Source: Streptomyces sp. NRRL F-5135
GTDB lineage: Bacteria; Actinomycetota; Actinomycetes; Streptomycetales; Streptomycetaceae
Assembly: GCF_000719775.1 (NCBI RefSeq)
Contig: NZ_JOHR01000001.1
Span: forward strand, 682,001 to 746,000
Reading direction: 5' to 3'
DNA: 64,000 nt
Below the pieces are notes generated by a model that saw only the letters and a program-made list of their open reading frames with translations, did no database searches and was not told where the DNA came from. Shown here piece after piece: positions 34,455 to 43,149 of this stretch. Both the position numbers and the translations under genes were made by a program. Position 1 is the first letter of the stretch, and every line of letters begins with the position of its first letter.

Positions 34455-35756
34455 TCACGCCCCGGCGCGAAACCGCCGCCCGCGGCGCCGTCGTACGCGG
34501 CGACGCGCCGGAGGCAGCACGGTTTCCGGGGCCTCCGGCACCTCGTCGGCATCGTCCCCGGCGAGCGGCGGGACCCGTACGGACGCTCGCCGGACGGGGA
34601 AGCGAGGCACCGCCAACCGGGTGGTGCCACCGGGGGCCGGGGCCCTGGTGACCCGCCGGGCCCGCGCGGCCCCAGGCGCTCGGGCGGTCCCCGGCCCCGG
34701 TACGGATTCCCCGTGCGGCGTCGATACGGACCCCGCCGACGGCGTCGGTGCGGACTCCCGCCGCGGTGCCGGAACAGGTTTCCGTGGCGGTGCCGCCGGC
34801 CGCGCCAGTGGGGAGGCCGGTACGCGGTCCCCGCTCGGTCCCGGGCCCCCTCCCTCACCCCGCACGGGGACCGGTCCCGGGCGCGGGCCGGGCACCGTGG
34901 CCGGAGCCGGGGCCGCGTTCACCGGCGCACGCGTCAGCAGCACCACCCCGCGTGCCGCGACGACCGCCCCCATCAGGGCCGCTCCCGCACCCGCCGTGCC
35001 GCCCTGCAGCCGTTCGCCCAGCAGCGACAGCCCGATGACCGCGGCCGCGACCGGATTGGCCAGGGTGAGGACCGCGAGGGGCGCGCCCAGTCCGCCGCGG
35101 TACGCCCGCTGGGACAGCAGCAGACCGCCCGACGCGAACGCCGCGACCACCAGTGCCACGGCCCCCGCCTGCCACAGCGGCAACGCGCTCGTCCCGCGAG
35201 CCGTCGCGGCCACCGTCACCGTCTGGGTGAGCGCGGAGGCGACGCCGGAGGTGATGCCGGAGGCCGCCGCGTGCCGTAGTCCGGGCCGGGCACCCGGCCG
35301 GCACAACACCCCCACCAGCACCATCGCCACGCCCGCGACACCGAGCGCCCGCGGCAGGCTCAGCACCTCGTCCGGAGCCGCGCCCGCCGCCGTCAGCAGG
35401 ATGGCCGCGAGGCCGACGAGCGTGCAGGCGGTCCCCCGCCACTCGTCCCGGCCGACGCGCCGTCCCGCGCGCCGGGCGCCGAGGGGCACGGCCGCGACCA
35501 GCGTGAGCGCCCCCAGCGGCTGGACCACCGTGAGCGGCCCGTACGTCAGCGCCGCCACGTGCAGCAGCGCACCGGCCGCGTTGAGCGCGACCGCCCACCA
35601 CCAGGCGCCCCCGCTGAGCAGGGCGAGCAGCCCGGGTCCGGAAGCCGTCCGGTCCCTGGTTCGGGCGGCGAGCCGTTCCTGGGCCACGGCGGCGGTGGCG
35701 TACGCGACGGCGGAGACGAGCGAGAGCGCGACCGCGACGGCCGTCGCCCCGCTCAT
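34455..35756 (-). CDS. DMT/EamA-like membrane transporter with long basic cytoplasmic tail
   Basis: A 433-residue membrane protein with about nine or ten hydrophobic segments in residues 1-285 (AVAVALSLVSAVAYATAAVA, WWWAVALNAAGALLHVAALT, GVAGVAMVLVGVL, GAVALVVAAFASGGLLL, NPVAAAVIGLSLLGE), arranged like the drug/metabolite-transporter superfamily. Residues about 290-433 are a Pro/Arg/Thr-rich tail ending in a strongly basic cluster (RRRVRRRRGRRFRAG), unusual for these transporters. ATG 35756 precedes the first hydrophobic segment; the upstream in-frame extension is Arg-rich and rejected. It is divergent from a TetR regulator, which probably controls it through the palindrome at 35907-35956. 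Confidence 0.8.
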   Translation of the reverse strand: MSGATAVAVALSLVSAVAYATAAVAQERLAARTRDRTASGPGLLALLSGGAWWWAVALNAAGALLHVAALTYGPLTVVQPLGALTLVAAVPLGARRAGRRVGRDEWRGTACTLVGLAAILLTAAGAAPDEVLSLPRALGVAGVAMVLVGVLCRPGARPGLRHAAASGITSGVASALTQTVTVAATARGTSALPLWQAGAVALVVAAFASGGLLLSQRAYRGGLGAPLAVLTLANPVAAAVIGLSLLGERLQGGTAGAGAALMGAVVAARGVVLLTRAPVNAAPAPATVPGPRPGPVPVRGEGGGPGPSGDRVPASPLARPAAPPRKPVPAPRRESAPTPSAGSVSTPHGESVPGPGTARAPGAARARRVTRAPAPGGTTRLAVPRFPVRRASVRVPPLAGDDADEVPEAPETVLPPARRRVRRRRGRRFRAGA

Positions 35757-35906
35757 CGGGCGGCTGCTGACGTGGCGGTTCGCGGTACGGGGGGAGGCCC
35801 GCAGGCGCGGGGGGCGTGGCTCACCCGGCCTCCTCGGCAGGGACGGGCACGTCGTCGTGGTGTGACGGTGCGGTGGCGCGGCGGCGCGGCCGGAACCACG
35901 CCCTAT

Positions 35907-35956
35907 CGATACGCCAGTGTACCGATACGGACTCGTATCGGTACACTGGCGTATCG
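35907..35956. promoter_or_regulatory. 50-bp near-perfect palindrome, probable TetR operator
   Basis: Two perfect 23-base arms (35907-35929 and 35934-35956) with a 4-base centre GACT. Each arm carries CGATAC twice, so the site contains four GTATCG half-sites in two nested pairs. It lies in the 310-base divergent region (35757-36066) between the DMT transporter and tetR; nothing else recognisable is there besides a GGGAGAGACG ribosome site for tetR. Long TetR-type operators look like this. Confidence 0.8.
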
Positions 35957-36066
35957 GTACGCGGCCGGCTCGGTAGACTGGCCGACGCGTACGGCACCCC
36001 GCACGCCCGTGCCATGACAAACGTGATCACCCGCCCCGAGCGGGGAGAGACCGACCGGGAGAGACG

Positions 36067-36684
36067 ATGACGCCCCCGCAGCGCCGCTCCAAGATCACTC
36101 CGGAACGGGAGCTGGAGCTCTACGAGGCCGCCCTCGACCTGCTCAGGGAGGCCGGCTACGACGCGCTGACGATGGAGGGCGTCGCCGCCCGCTCCCGCTG
36201 CGGCAAGTCCACGCTGTACCGCCAGTGGCGTACGAAACCCCAACTCGTCGCCGCCGCGCTGCGGGGCACGCGCGGGGCCGGGCTGGCGGACGTCGACACC
36301 GGTTCGCTGGCCGGGGACCTGCGGGCCGTCGCCCGTTCGGCCGCCGCGGAGGCGGGCCGCGACACCGCCCTGACGCACGCGCTCGGCCACGCGGCCCTGC
36401 AGAACCCCGAACTGCTCCAGGTGCTGCGCGAGACCCTCCTCCAGCCGGGGGCCGAGGCGATCCAGGCCATGATCGACCGCGCCGTGGCGCGCGGCGAGAT
36501 CCCCGCCGATCACCCCGCGGCCGAGTTCGTGGCCACTCAGCTGATCGGCCTCACGCGCGCCCGGATGCTGGTGGAGGGCCGCCAAGCGGACGAGGACTAC
36601 CTGGTCCGCTTCCTCGAGTCCTCCGTGTTCCCCGCCCTGGGCCTGTGCGCCGGCCCGCGAGCCGCCTCGGCCTCGCCCTCATGA
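36067..36684 (+). CDS. TetR-family transcriptional regulator
   Basis: A 205-residue TetR regulator: N-terminal HTH at about 12-60 (LYEAALDLLREAGYDALTMEGVAARSRCGKSTLYRQW) and an all-helical ligand-binding domain (TetR_C-type, with ALGHAALQNPELLQVLRETLLQPG). The ATG has GGGAGAGACG directly upstream. It is divergent from a DMT transporter and separated from it by a 50-bp palindrome, the classic arrangement of an efflux pump and its local repressor. Confidence 0.93.
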   Translation: MTPPQRRSKITPERELELYEAALDLLREAGYDALTMEGVAARSRCGKSTLYRQWRTKPQLVAAALRGTRGAGLADVDTGSLAGDLRAVARSAAAEAGRDTALTHALGHAALQNPELLQVLRETLLQPGAEAIQAMIDRAVARGEIPADHPAAEFVATQLIGLTRARMLVEGRQADEDYLVRFLESSVFPALGLCAGPRAASASPS

Positions 36685-36689
36685 CGGGC

Positions 36690-36719
36690 GGGCCGTCGTC
36701 CGAGCGGAGACGACGGCCC
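36690..36719. terminator. Hairpin downstream of tetR
   Basis: Arms GGGCCGTCGTC (36690-36700) and GACGACGGCCC (36709-36719) with an 8-base loop, starting 5 bases after the tetR stop. Confidence 0.6.
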
Positions 36720-36760
36720 GTCGGCGCCGCACCGTGGGGACGGGGGCGGCGCGTCCCGGC

Positions 36761-36808
36761 CCGTGGGCCCCGCCCCGGTCAGTTCCCTGACCGGGGCGGG
36801 GCCCACGG
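36761..36808. terminator. Strong hairpin terminator between tetR and the sensor kinase gene
   Basis: Perfect 21-base arms (36761-36781 and 36788-36808) with a 6-base GTTCCC loop, located between two convergent genes. One of the most stable stems in the window. Confidence 0.8.
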
Positions 36809-36845
36809 GCGTCCGGCGGTCCGGAGGAAGCGGGCCCACCGACGT

Positions 36846-38375
36846 TCAACCGTGCCGGGGAAGCAGGACCCGGAAGGTGGCGCCCTCGTCCGGGGCCGTG
36901 CGGACCTCCACCCGGCCCTGATGGGCCATCACCAGCGAGTCGACGATCGCGAGGCCGAGGCCCGCGCCTCCGCTGTCGGTACGGCCGCGGGCGTCGTCCG
37001 CGCGGTAGAAGCGGTCGAAGACGCGGGCGGCCTGCTCCTGGGACATTCCCGGCCCCTCGTCGTGGAGTTCGAGAACCGCCAGGCCGTCCTCGGTGCCGAC
37101 GCCGATCCGGACCGGGGTGCCGGGCGGGGTGTGGGTCACCGCGTTGCCGACGAGGTTGGAGGTCACCTGCCGCAGTCTCGCCTCGTCGCCCAGCACCGGC
37201 GCGCCACCGGGCGGGCCGCCACCGGGACCGGTGAGGGTGACGGGGCGGCCGGGGTCGAGTGCGCGGAGGTCGTGCAGGGCGTCGGCGGCCAGGGTGCGCA
37301 AGTCCATGGGGGTGGGACGGAGGGGGAGGTCCGCGGCGGCGGAGTGCTCGTCGAGGCGGGCGAGCAGCAGGAGGTCCTCGACCAGCCGGACGAGCCGTGC
37401 CGCTTCCCGCTCGATGCGGCTCATCGCGGCGTCGACATCGGCGCGCTCCGGCATGCCGCCCATGCGGTACAGCTCGGTGTACCCCTTGATGCCGAAGAGG
37501 GGGGTGCGCAACTCGTGGCCGGCGTCCGCGACGAAGCGGCGCATGAGGTCCACGGCGGCCGCCCGCGCGGCGTCACCCGCCTCGATCCGGTCCAGCATGC
37601 CGTTGAGCGCCGCGGCCAGCCGGCCGAGTTCGGTACGGGAGGCGGCCGGCTCCGGTACCCGGCTGGACAGGTCGCCGTCCGCGATGGCCGCCGCGGTGGT
37701 CTCGATCCGCCGCAACGGACGCAGCCCGGCGCGCACGGCGAACCATCCGGCCACGCCCAGCAGGACCAGCACCAGCGAGTCCACCATCAACACCCGGACA
37801 CCGAGCTGTGTGATCGTCGCATCGACCTGGGCGAGTGAGCCCGCGACGACGACGCTGCGGCCGTCCGCGGCCCGCGCGTCCGGTCCCCCGCCCTGTGCCT
37901 CGGGCACGTCGAGCGGTACGGCGACCACCCGCCAGGCCCCCTCGCCGTCGACGGCCGGGACTTCGAAGGACCGGCCGTCGAGCCCGCCGACCGCCGCCGC
38001 GTCGAGCCGGGGCAGCGCGGGAGGACTCCCCGCGGCCGGCCGGACGACCCGCAGCACACGGCCGTCCGCACCGAGGCCGACGACATGGACATCACCGATC
38101 AGCTGCTGCCCCACGGCGTCGCGTGCCCGCTGTGCCCGATCGTCCGCCGCGTCGGACAGATCGGTCAGGCCGGCCGCGTCGGTCAGGCGCGCGCTGACCG
38201 TGGCGGCGACGCGGAGCCGGTCGTCCAATTGACGCACCAGGTCGCGCTGGAGAAGGGCGACGACCAGGGCGTTGCTGACGAGCAGGGCGACCACGAGCAG
38301 CAGCAGGGAGATCGCCAGCAGCCGGCCGCGCAGCGAGAGCCGGCCGCGCGGCCCGCGCACGGGGCGCTCGCTCAC
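36846..38375 (-). CDS. Two-component sensor histidine kinase
   Basis: A 509-residue membrane kinase. Two transmembrane segments (about 18-43 and 195-216) flank an extracytoplasmic sensor of about 150 residues with no recognised fold. A HAMP linker (about 214-265) follows, then a DHp domain with the phospho-accepting His287 in FVADAGHELRTPLFGIKGY, and a catalytic domain with N box (TSNLVGNAVTHTPPG), D box (HDEGPGMS), F box (FDRFYRADDARG) and G box (GGAGLGLAIVDSL). The GTG start overlaps the stop of the response-regulator gene (GTGA), so they are co-translated. The signal is unknown. Confidence 0.95.
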   Translation of the reverse strand: MSERPVRGPRGRLSLRGRLLAISLLLLVVALLVSNALVVALLQRDLVRQLDDRLRVAATVSARLTDAAGLTDLSDAADDRAQRARDAVGQQLIGDVHVVGLGADGRVLRVVRPAAGSPPALPRLDAAAVGGLDGRSFEVPAVDGEGAWRVVAVPLDVPEAQGGGPDARAADGRSVVVAGSLAQVDATITQLGVRVLMVDSLVLVLLGVAGWFAVRAGLRPLRRIETTAAAIADGDLSSRVPEPAASRTELGRLAAALNGMLDRIEAGDAARAAAVDLMRRFVADAGHELRTPLFGIKGYTELYRMGGMPERADVDAAMSRIEREAARLVRLVEDLLLLARLDEHSAAADLPLRPTPMDLRTLAADALHDLRALDPGRPVTLTGPGGGPPGGAPVLGDEARLRQVTSNLVGNAVTHTPPGTPVRIGVGTEDGLAVLELHDEGPGMSQEQAARVFDRFYRADDARGRTDSGGAGLGLAIVDSLVMAHQGRVEVRTAPDEGATFRVLLPRHG

Positions 38376-39076
38376 CGCCGGGGCCTGCGCAGCACGTAGC
38401 CCGTGCCGCGCACCGTATGGATCAGCTTCGGTTCGTCCAGGTCCACCTTGCGCCGCAGATAGCTGATGTAGGAGGCGACAATGCTGTCGTCTCCCCCGAA
38501 GTCGTACTGCCAGACCAGTTCGAGGAGCCGGGACTTCGACAGCACCTGCCCGGCGTTCTCCATCAGCACGTGCAGCAGGCTGAACTCGGTCGGGGAGAGC
38601 TGCACGGGCCGTCCGCCCCGGCTCACCTGGTGGCTGTCGGGGTCCAGCTCCAGATCACCGACGACCAGCCGGCCGTCCGCCTGCCGGCCGCTGGTGCGGC
38701 GCAGGACGGCCCGGATGCGCAGGACGAGTTCCTCCAGGTTGAACGGCTTGGTGACGTAGTCGTCACCGCCCGCCCTGAGTCCGCTGATCCGGTCCTCGGC
38801 CGCGTCGCGGGCGGTGAGGAACAGCACGGGCGGATGCCCTGCCGCCGCGGTGGGGTGCTGCCCGCGCAGCCGGTGGACGACTTCGAAGCCGTCGAAGTCG
38901 GGCAGCATCACGTCCAGCACGATCAGGTCGGGACGCCGCTCCCGTACCTCGGCCAGCGCCTGCGCGCCCGTCGCGACCGGGACCACGGCGAAGCCGGCCA
39001 ACCGCAGGCTCGCGGACAGCAGTTCGCGCAGCGTCGGTTCGTCCTCCACGACCAGTAGCCGTTCCGATGCCGTCAT
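38372..39076 (-). CDS. OmpR-family response regulator
   Basis: A 234-residue regulator: receiver domain (1-120) with phospho-acceptor Asp55 (LIVLDVMLPDFDGFE), acidic pocket VVEDEP and the Thr/Lys positions LTARDA and DYVTKPF; winged-helix OmpR/PhoB DNA-binding domain (about 135-234; LSPTEFSLLHVLMENAGQVLSK, YISYLRRKVD, RGTGYVLR). It is the partner of the kinase downstream. ATG 39076 is the first one before the receiver; the leader upstream contains a run of GTTCT/AGAAC repeats (39094-39113). Confidence 0.95.
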   Translation of the reverse strand: MTASERLLVVEDEPTLRELLSASLRLAGFAVVPVATGAQALAEVRERRPDLIVLDVMLPDFDGFEVVHRLRGQHPTAAAGHPPVLFLTARDAAEDRISGLRAGGDDYVTKPFNLEELVLRIRAVLRRTSGRQADGRLVVGDLELDPDSHQVSRGGRPVQLSPTEFSLLHVLMENAGQVLSKSRLLELVWQYDFGGDDSIVASYISYLRRKVDLDEPKLIHTVRGTGYVLRRPRR

Positions 39077-39251
39077 CCGTTCCGTCCCGTCACGTTCTGT
39101 TCTGTTCTGTTCCGTCGCCGGCCGATCATCCGACTTCGACGGCTGGCCCGGACCAGGTGGCGGACCAGGGCCCGGACCGGGGTCCGGGCGGTGCCGCATC
39201 ACGGTATCGCGGCGCTCGCCGGACTCCCCTCCACCTCAGGGGCGTTGATGC

Positions 39252-40742
39252 TTACATGACAGGAGTGGTGGACGCGGAGGAGGCCGCCGAGGGCGTTCCG
39301 CGTGAGCGACGGTGCGTGCGCAGGAGGATGAACACCACCACAGCGGCGGCCAGGAACGCTCCGGCCGCCATGGTGATGTAGCTGTGGACCCCGGTGGCCG
39401 AGTTCACTGTCTCTCCGTCGATGACCGTGTTCGTGGACTTGAGTACGGCCGAACCCACGAACTTCAGGATCACCGCCCCCGTTGCGATCATGACCATGAC
39501 CATGCTGGACACGACGCCCTGTCGCTCCGGAGACGCGAGCGTGCCCGCCATGTTGAAGCCGGAGGTGACCAGCGTTCCCGCGGTGAGGCTCAGCAGGAAG
39601 GAGCAGACGACCGCGAGAGGGAGCAGGGAGTCGCCGAGGAACATCCCGATGGTCCCCACCGTTCCGAGCGCTACTCCGCCGGCGAGCGCCGCGGCGGGCC
39701 CGACACGTGTTGCGATCACCCCGGCCAAGGTGCCGCCGAGTACGATCCCGATCGCCGGCAGGCCGTACAGCATGGCGAGTGCTCCCGGGGCGGCGATTCC
39801 GTACCCGAGCTGCTGGTCCGCCGACACCTTGGCGATCAGGCCGAACAGCGTCAGCATGCTCTGGTAGGCGCCGGTTCCGAAAACGACCACGAGGAGCGTG
39901 AGCACCAGTGGCCTGCCGAGGTTCCTGATGTCGATCACAGGCTCGGGAATCCGGCTCGCCACCAGGAACCACCTGGTCAGGGCCCCTGCGCCGCCGAGGA
40001 GGAGGACGAGCGGGCCCACTGCGGTCCAGCCGAACTCCGACCCGAGGCTGACGTAGCTGAGCACCGCCGCCAGACCTCCGCCGAGCAGGAGGGCCCCGGC
40101 GATGTCGACCTTGCCCGGTGTCCTGACCGCGGACCTGGGAACGAGGCCGCGCACGAGGATCGCCGCGACGGCCGCGAACATCGCGGATGCGACGAATACG
40201 CTCCGCCAGCCGAACTCCGCGGCCGTCATCTCGAAGAGAGAGGGCATGACGATACCGAGGAGCGCGGAGCCCGAGGTCACGATGCCCGTCGCGATCATCG
40301 CCATGGCCGGCGCGCACATGTCACGGATGAGGGCGACCGTGAGGAAGACGGCTCCCACGGCCGCTCCCTGCAACAGGCGCCCGATGACGAACACCCAGAG
40401 GCTGGGAGCGACGAGGCACACGAGGGCGCCCGCGAAGGCGATGATCAACGTCACCATCAGCACTCCGCGCTTGCCGTGGATGTCGGCGCTCTTGCCGAGC
40501 AGCGGCGCCCACATCGCTCCCGCCAGCAGTGAGCTGGCGTCGATCCACGCCGACTGATCGGTGCCGAAGTGGTCGAGCATTTCGGGAAGGACGAGGAGCG
40601 GCGCGGTGACGACCGTGTCCACCATGGCGTTCACCAGGATCAGGACGGCCACCTGGCCGACGAGCCGTCGGTTCCAGCTCGTGTGCTGTTCGCTGCCTTC
40701 CGGTCCGGTGTCGGTGCCGACGCCCGTACTGCTGTCGTGCAT
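39252..40742 (-). CDS. MFS drug exporter, DHA2 (14-TM) type
   Basis: A 496-residue membrane protein with about 14 hydrophobic segments and MFS loops (GKSADIHGKRGVLM between TM2 and TM3; VIGRLLQGAAVGAVFLTVALIRD with the conserved Arg-Asp). It looks like the proton-driven QacA/EmrB-like exporters. ATG 40742 has GAAAGAAGGAAG upstream. It lies downstream of an FAD-dependent aromatic monooxygenase gene (102-base gap) on the same strand, which suggests modification and export of the same compound, either a toxic aromatic or an antibiotic. Confidence 0.92.
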   Translation of the reverse strand: MHDSSTGVGTDTGPEGSEQHTSWNRRLVGQVAVLILVNAMVDTVVTAPLLVLPEMLDHFGTDQSAWIDASSLLAGAMWAPLLGKSADIHGKRGVLMVTLIIAFAGALVCLVAPSLWVFVIGRLLQGAAVGAVFLTVALIRDMCAPAMAMIATGIVTSGSALLGIVMPSLFEMTAAEFGWRSVFVASAMFAAVAAILVRGLVPRSAVRTPGKVDIAGALLLGGGLAAVLSYVSLGSEFGWTAVGPLVLLLGGAGALTRWFLVASRIPEPVIDIRNLGRPLVLTLLVVVFGTGAYQSMLTLFGLIAKVSADQQLGYGIAAPGALAMLYGLPAIGIVLGGTLAGVIATRVGPAAALAGGVALGTVGTIGMFLGDSLLPLAVVCSFLLSLTAGTLVTSGFNMAGTLASPERQGVVSSMVMVMIATGAVILKFVGSAVLKSTNTVIDGETVNSATGVHSYITMAAGAFLAAAVVVFILLRTHRRSRGTPSAASSASTTPVM

Positions 40743-40777
40743 GAAACGTTCTTCCTTCTTTCTGGACCCGTACGCGG

Positions 40778-40816
40778 ACGAGACCGCCCGACGAGACCGT
40801 CTGACGAGACCGTCTG
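40778..40816. repeat. 13-bp tandem repeat x3 between monooxygenase and MFS genes
   Basis: Three adjoining 13-base units at 40778-40790, 40791-40803 and 40804-40816 (ACGAGACCGCCCG, then ACGAGACCGTCTG twice). Two GGCGCGCC octamers follow at 40820-40827 and 40833-40840 and could fold into a short hairpin next to the monooxygenase stop. Confidence 0.85.
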
Positions 40817-40844
40817 AGGGGCGCGCCTGAGCGGCGCGCCACTG

Positions 40845-42443
40845 TCAGGGGCGGCGAATACCGGGGACGCCCTGGGCGCCGATGGGCCGGAACGAGGCCA
40901 CGTGGGCGATCAGGTCCGCTTCGCGGGCTGCGGGGGTGCGGGCGGCTATGTACCCGTCGGTCCTGATGAGGATGAGCTCACCCGGGTGGGGCTGGTAGAC
41001 GCGCCGGAACTCGCCCCGGGTGTCGGTGATGCCGCCGCCCGGAGCCGAGCCGACGCGGTGCACGCGCAGGTGGTCCGGCCCGACGTCGTCGAGGGCGATC
41101 GGGCCGGTGTGCTCGTACGCGATCAGGGACCAGTGCGGTCCGCGCAAGAGGTCGAAGAGGCCGAAGAGGCCGACGCCGAACCCCGCGCCCTGAAGCCCGC
41201 CGGCGTTCGGCGCCCGGTCCCCGGCCCGCGGCCCGGGCGTGGGCCGGCCGCCGCGACAGCTGATCGGACTGGTGCGGTAGTGGATCCCCAGCCCGCTGTT
41301 CATGACGCCGTCGCCGATGCCGGCGAGTGCGGAGCCCAGTCCGTCCCCGCTGCCGCGGCCCGCCTGTTCCATGACCCGGCTCATTTTGTCCGTGCTCATC
41401 TCCAGGACCGCCCGGGCGACCGGGATACGTTCGGCGGCGTACGTGTCCAACAGGGCCGGAGCGGCGCCGCCGAGGACGGCGGCGAGTTTCCAGCCGAGGT
41501 TGTACGCGTCCTGGATACCGGTGTTCATGCCCTGGCCCCCGGCGGCGGAATGCACATGCGCGGCGTCGCCGGCGAGCAGGACGCGGCCCCGGCGGTAGTC
41601 CTCCACCATGCGGGCCTGCACCCGGTACACCGACGGCCAGGTCAGGTCCTTCAGGACCACGGCCCCCTGGCCGGCGCGTTCGTCGAACAGTCGCTGGTAG
41701 AACTCCTTCGACGGGGTCACCGGCTCCTCGTCGGGCAGGATCGGGCTCTGGAACTGCCACACGTCGCTGCCGAGCGGGGTCAGGCCGAGCATGCCGTTCC
41801 CGGACGGCCAGATATGCATACGACCGCGGTCGAGGTCCGGCCCCGTGACGTCGCCGAGGTACCAGCGTTGCCGCTCGTAGGTCTCGCCGGTCAGGGGAAG
41901 TCCGATGTGTTTGCGGGTACTGCTCCTGCCCCCGTCCGCTCCCACGACATAGCGGGCGCGGGCGGTCCGCTCACCGTCCGGTGTCCGCAGGGTGACGGTG
42001 ACCATGTCGTCGTCCTGGTCGACACCGATCGTTTCGACCGCGAACTCCACGCGTCCGCCGAGCTCTTCGAGTCGCTGTCGCAGCGCGTGCTCGACGTCGA
42101 ACTGGCCGATCCACATCGGGTCGGGATACGGCGTGTGGAACGAGTCGTCCGCCCGGCCCGAGATCGACGGCTTGTCCACGACCGCTCCGGACGGTTCGTG
42201 AAACCGCACAGGGAGCTCGGCGACTCCACGCCGCAGTACCTCATCGACGGCGCCGAGGTCGTCGAGGACTTCGAGGGAGCGGGGCTGGATGGTCTTGGCC
42301 CGCGTGGCGCGGTTGGGCACCACCTCCCGCTCGACGATGCGGTGGGCGACCCCGCGACGGGCGAGGTCGCAGGCCAGGGTCAGGCCGGTGGGTCCGGCGC
42401 CGATGACGAGGACCTCGGTGTCGTGTGCGTCAGTGTCGGTCAT
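40845..42443 (-). CDS. FAD-dependent aromatic hydroxylase (PheA/TfdB/PgaE-type monooxygenase)
   Basis: A 532-residue class A flavin monooxygenase. The FAD-binding GxGxxG is VLVIGAGPTGLTLACDLARRG (about 11-30, given in part: GAGPTGL), followed by the DG motif VGADGGRSSTRK and the GD motif RVLLAGDAAHVHSAAGGQGMN. The C-terminal thioredoxin-like domain (about 410-532) is present. The class hydroxylates phenols or polyketide aromatics using NAD(P)H and O2. ATG 42443 has AAGGACGCC upstream. It heads a two-gene unit with the MFS exporter and is divergent from a small HTH-like gene, with nested TTGAC palindromes between them. Confidence 0.9.
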   Translation of the reverse strand: MTDTDAHDTEVLVIGAGPTGLTLACDLARRGVAHRIVEREVVPNRATRAKTIQPRSLEVLDDLGAVDEVLRRGVAELPVRFHEPSGAVVDKPSISGRADDSFHTPYPDPMWIGQFDVEHALRQRLEELGGRVEFAVETIGVDQDDDMVTVTLRTPDGERTARARYVVGADGGRSSTRKHIGLPLTGETYERQRWYLGDVTGPDLDRGRMHIWPSGNGMLGLTPLGSDVWQFQSPILPDEEPVTPSKEFYQRLFDERAGQGAVVLKDLTWPSVYRVQARMVEDYRRGRVLLAGDAAHVHSAAGGQGMNTGIQDAYNLGWKLAAVLGGAAPALLDTYAAERIPVARAVLEMSTDKMSRVMEQAGRGSGDGLGSALAGIGDGVMNSGLGIHYRTSPISCRGGRPTPGPRAGDRAPNAGGLQGAGFGVGLFGLFDLLRGPHWSLIAYEHTGPIALDDVGPDHLRVHRVGSAPGGGITDTRGEFRRVYQPHPGELILIRTDGYIAARTPAAREADLIAHVASFRPIGAQGVPGIRRP

Positions 42444-42653
42444 GGCGTCCTTCCAGTAGCGCGTCACCTCACGGTGACCCGCTGTTCTGGGACGGACGTG
42501 TACGACTCTGGGTGTGTCATGCGAACCGGGAGCCCCGTCGGACGGAAACCGGCTGGCCACGGCTGCCGGTTGGCCGACGGCTCACAGAAACTCACAGAAA
42601 GGGCCCAGGGGACGGTCCGTTTTCGTGCCAGGCCGCCACCACCGACACACCCA

Positions 42654-42691
42654 TGCGTCAAGTGGGCTTGACGTCAAGGAAACTTGACGCA
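42654..42691. promoter_or_regulatory. Nested TTGAC palindromes, probable operator
   Basis: Outer inverted arms TGCGTCAAGT (42654-42663) and ACTTGACGCA (42682-42691) enclose an inner perfect palindrome CTTGACGTCAAG (42667-42678). Four TTGAC half-sites therefore alternate in orientation. The cluster sits 12 bases before the ATG of the small HTH-like gene and in the leader of the monooxygenase operon. Confidence 0.65.
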
Positions 42692-42702
42692 ACACTCGCC
42701 GG

Positions 42703-43149
42703 ATGGCCACTCCTGACGAGCTGGAAGAACGGTTCACCCTGCTGACCGCCGTCGCGCGCCATGACGAGTTGCGTACGCGCGAGGCCCTCACCGCCCCCGA
42801 CGAGGACGGCCTCCGGCTCGACCAGGACGTCTCCGCGCTGACGCGCGAGGAGACCCTGGAACTGCTGGCGTTGAGCGAACTGATCGCACGCAAGGCGGCG
42901 TACGGGCGACAGCTCTCCGTACGGTCCGCACGGGCCGCGGGCGCGTCCTGGGCGCGGATCGGCGCGGCACTCGGCACCAGCAAGCAGGCGGCCTGGGAGG
43001 CGCACACCCGCTGGATCGAGGAGCAGCGCCGGCAACACCTCCGTACCGGCTCCATCGGCTGGGACGAGACGGACGAGGCCGCCGCCCGCGCTCTGGCCGG
43101 GGACCCGGACGACACGTCCGCACGGCACGAGGACCGGCCGGGGTCGTGA
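42703..43149 (+). CDS. Small HTH-like DNA-binding protein divergent from the monooxygenase operon
   Basis: A 148-residue, mainly helical protein. A predicted helix-turn-helix is SARAAGASWARIGAALGTSKQAAWEAHTRW, shown here by its key parts ASWARIGAALG and SKQAAWEAH (about 78-105), as in the short Streptomyces proteins annotated as HTH or sigma-70 region-4-like. It is preceded by a charged helical N-terminus and followed by an acidic tail. Its ATG lies 12 bases after a cluster of TTGAC inverted half-sites, so autoregulation and repression of the divergent monooxygenase/exporter unit are plausible. No effector domain is visible. Confidence 0.75.
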   Translation: MATPDELEERFTLLTAVARHDELRTREALTAPDEDGLRLDQDVSALTREETLELLALSELIARKAAYGRQLSVRSARAAGASWARIGAALGTSKQAAWEAHTRWIEEQRRQHLRTGSIGWDETDEAAARALAGDPDDTSARHEDRPGS

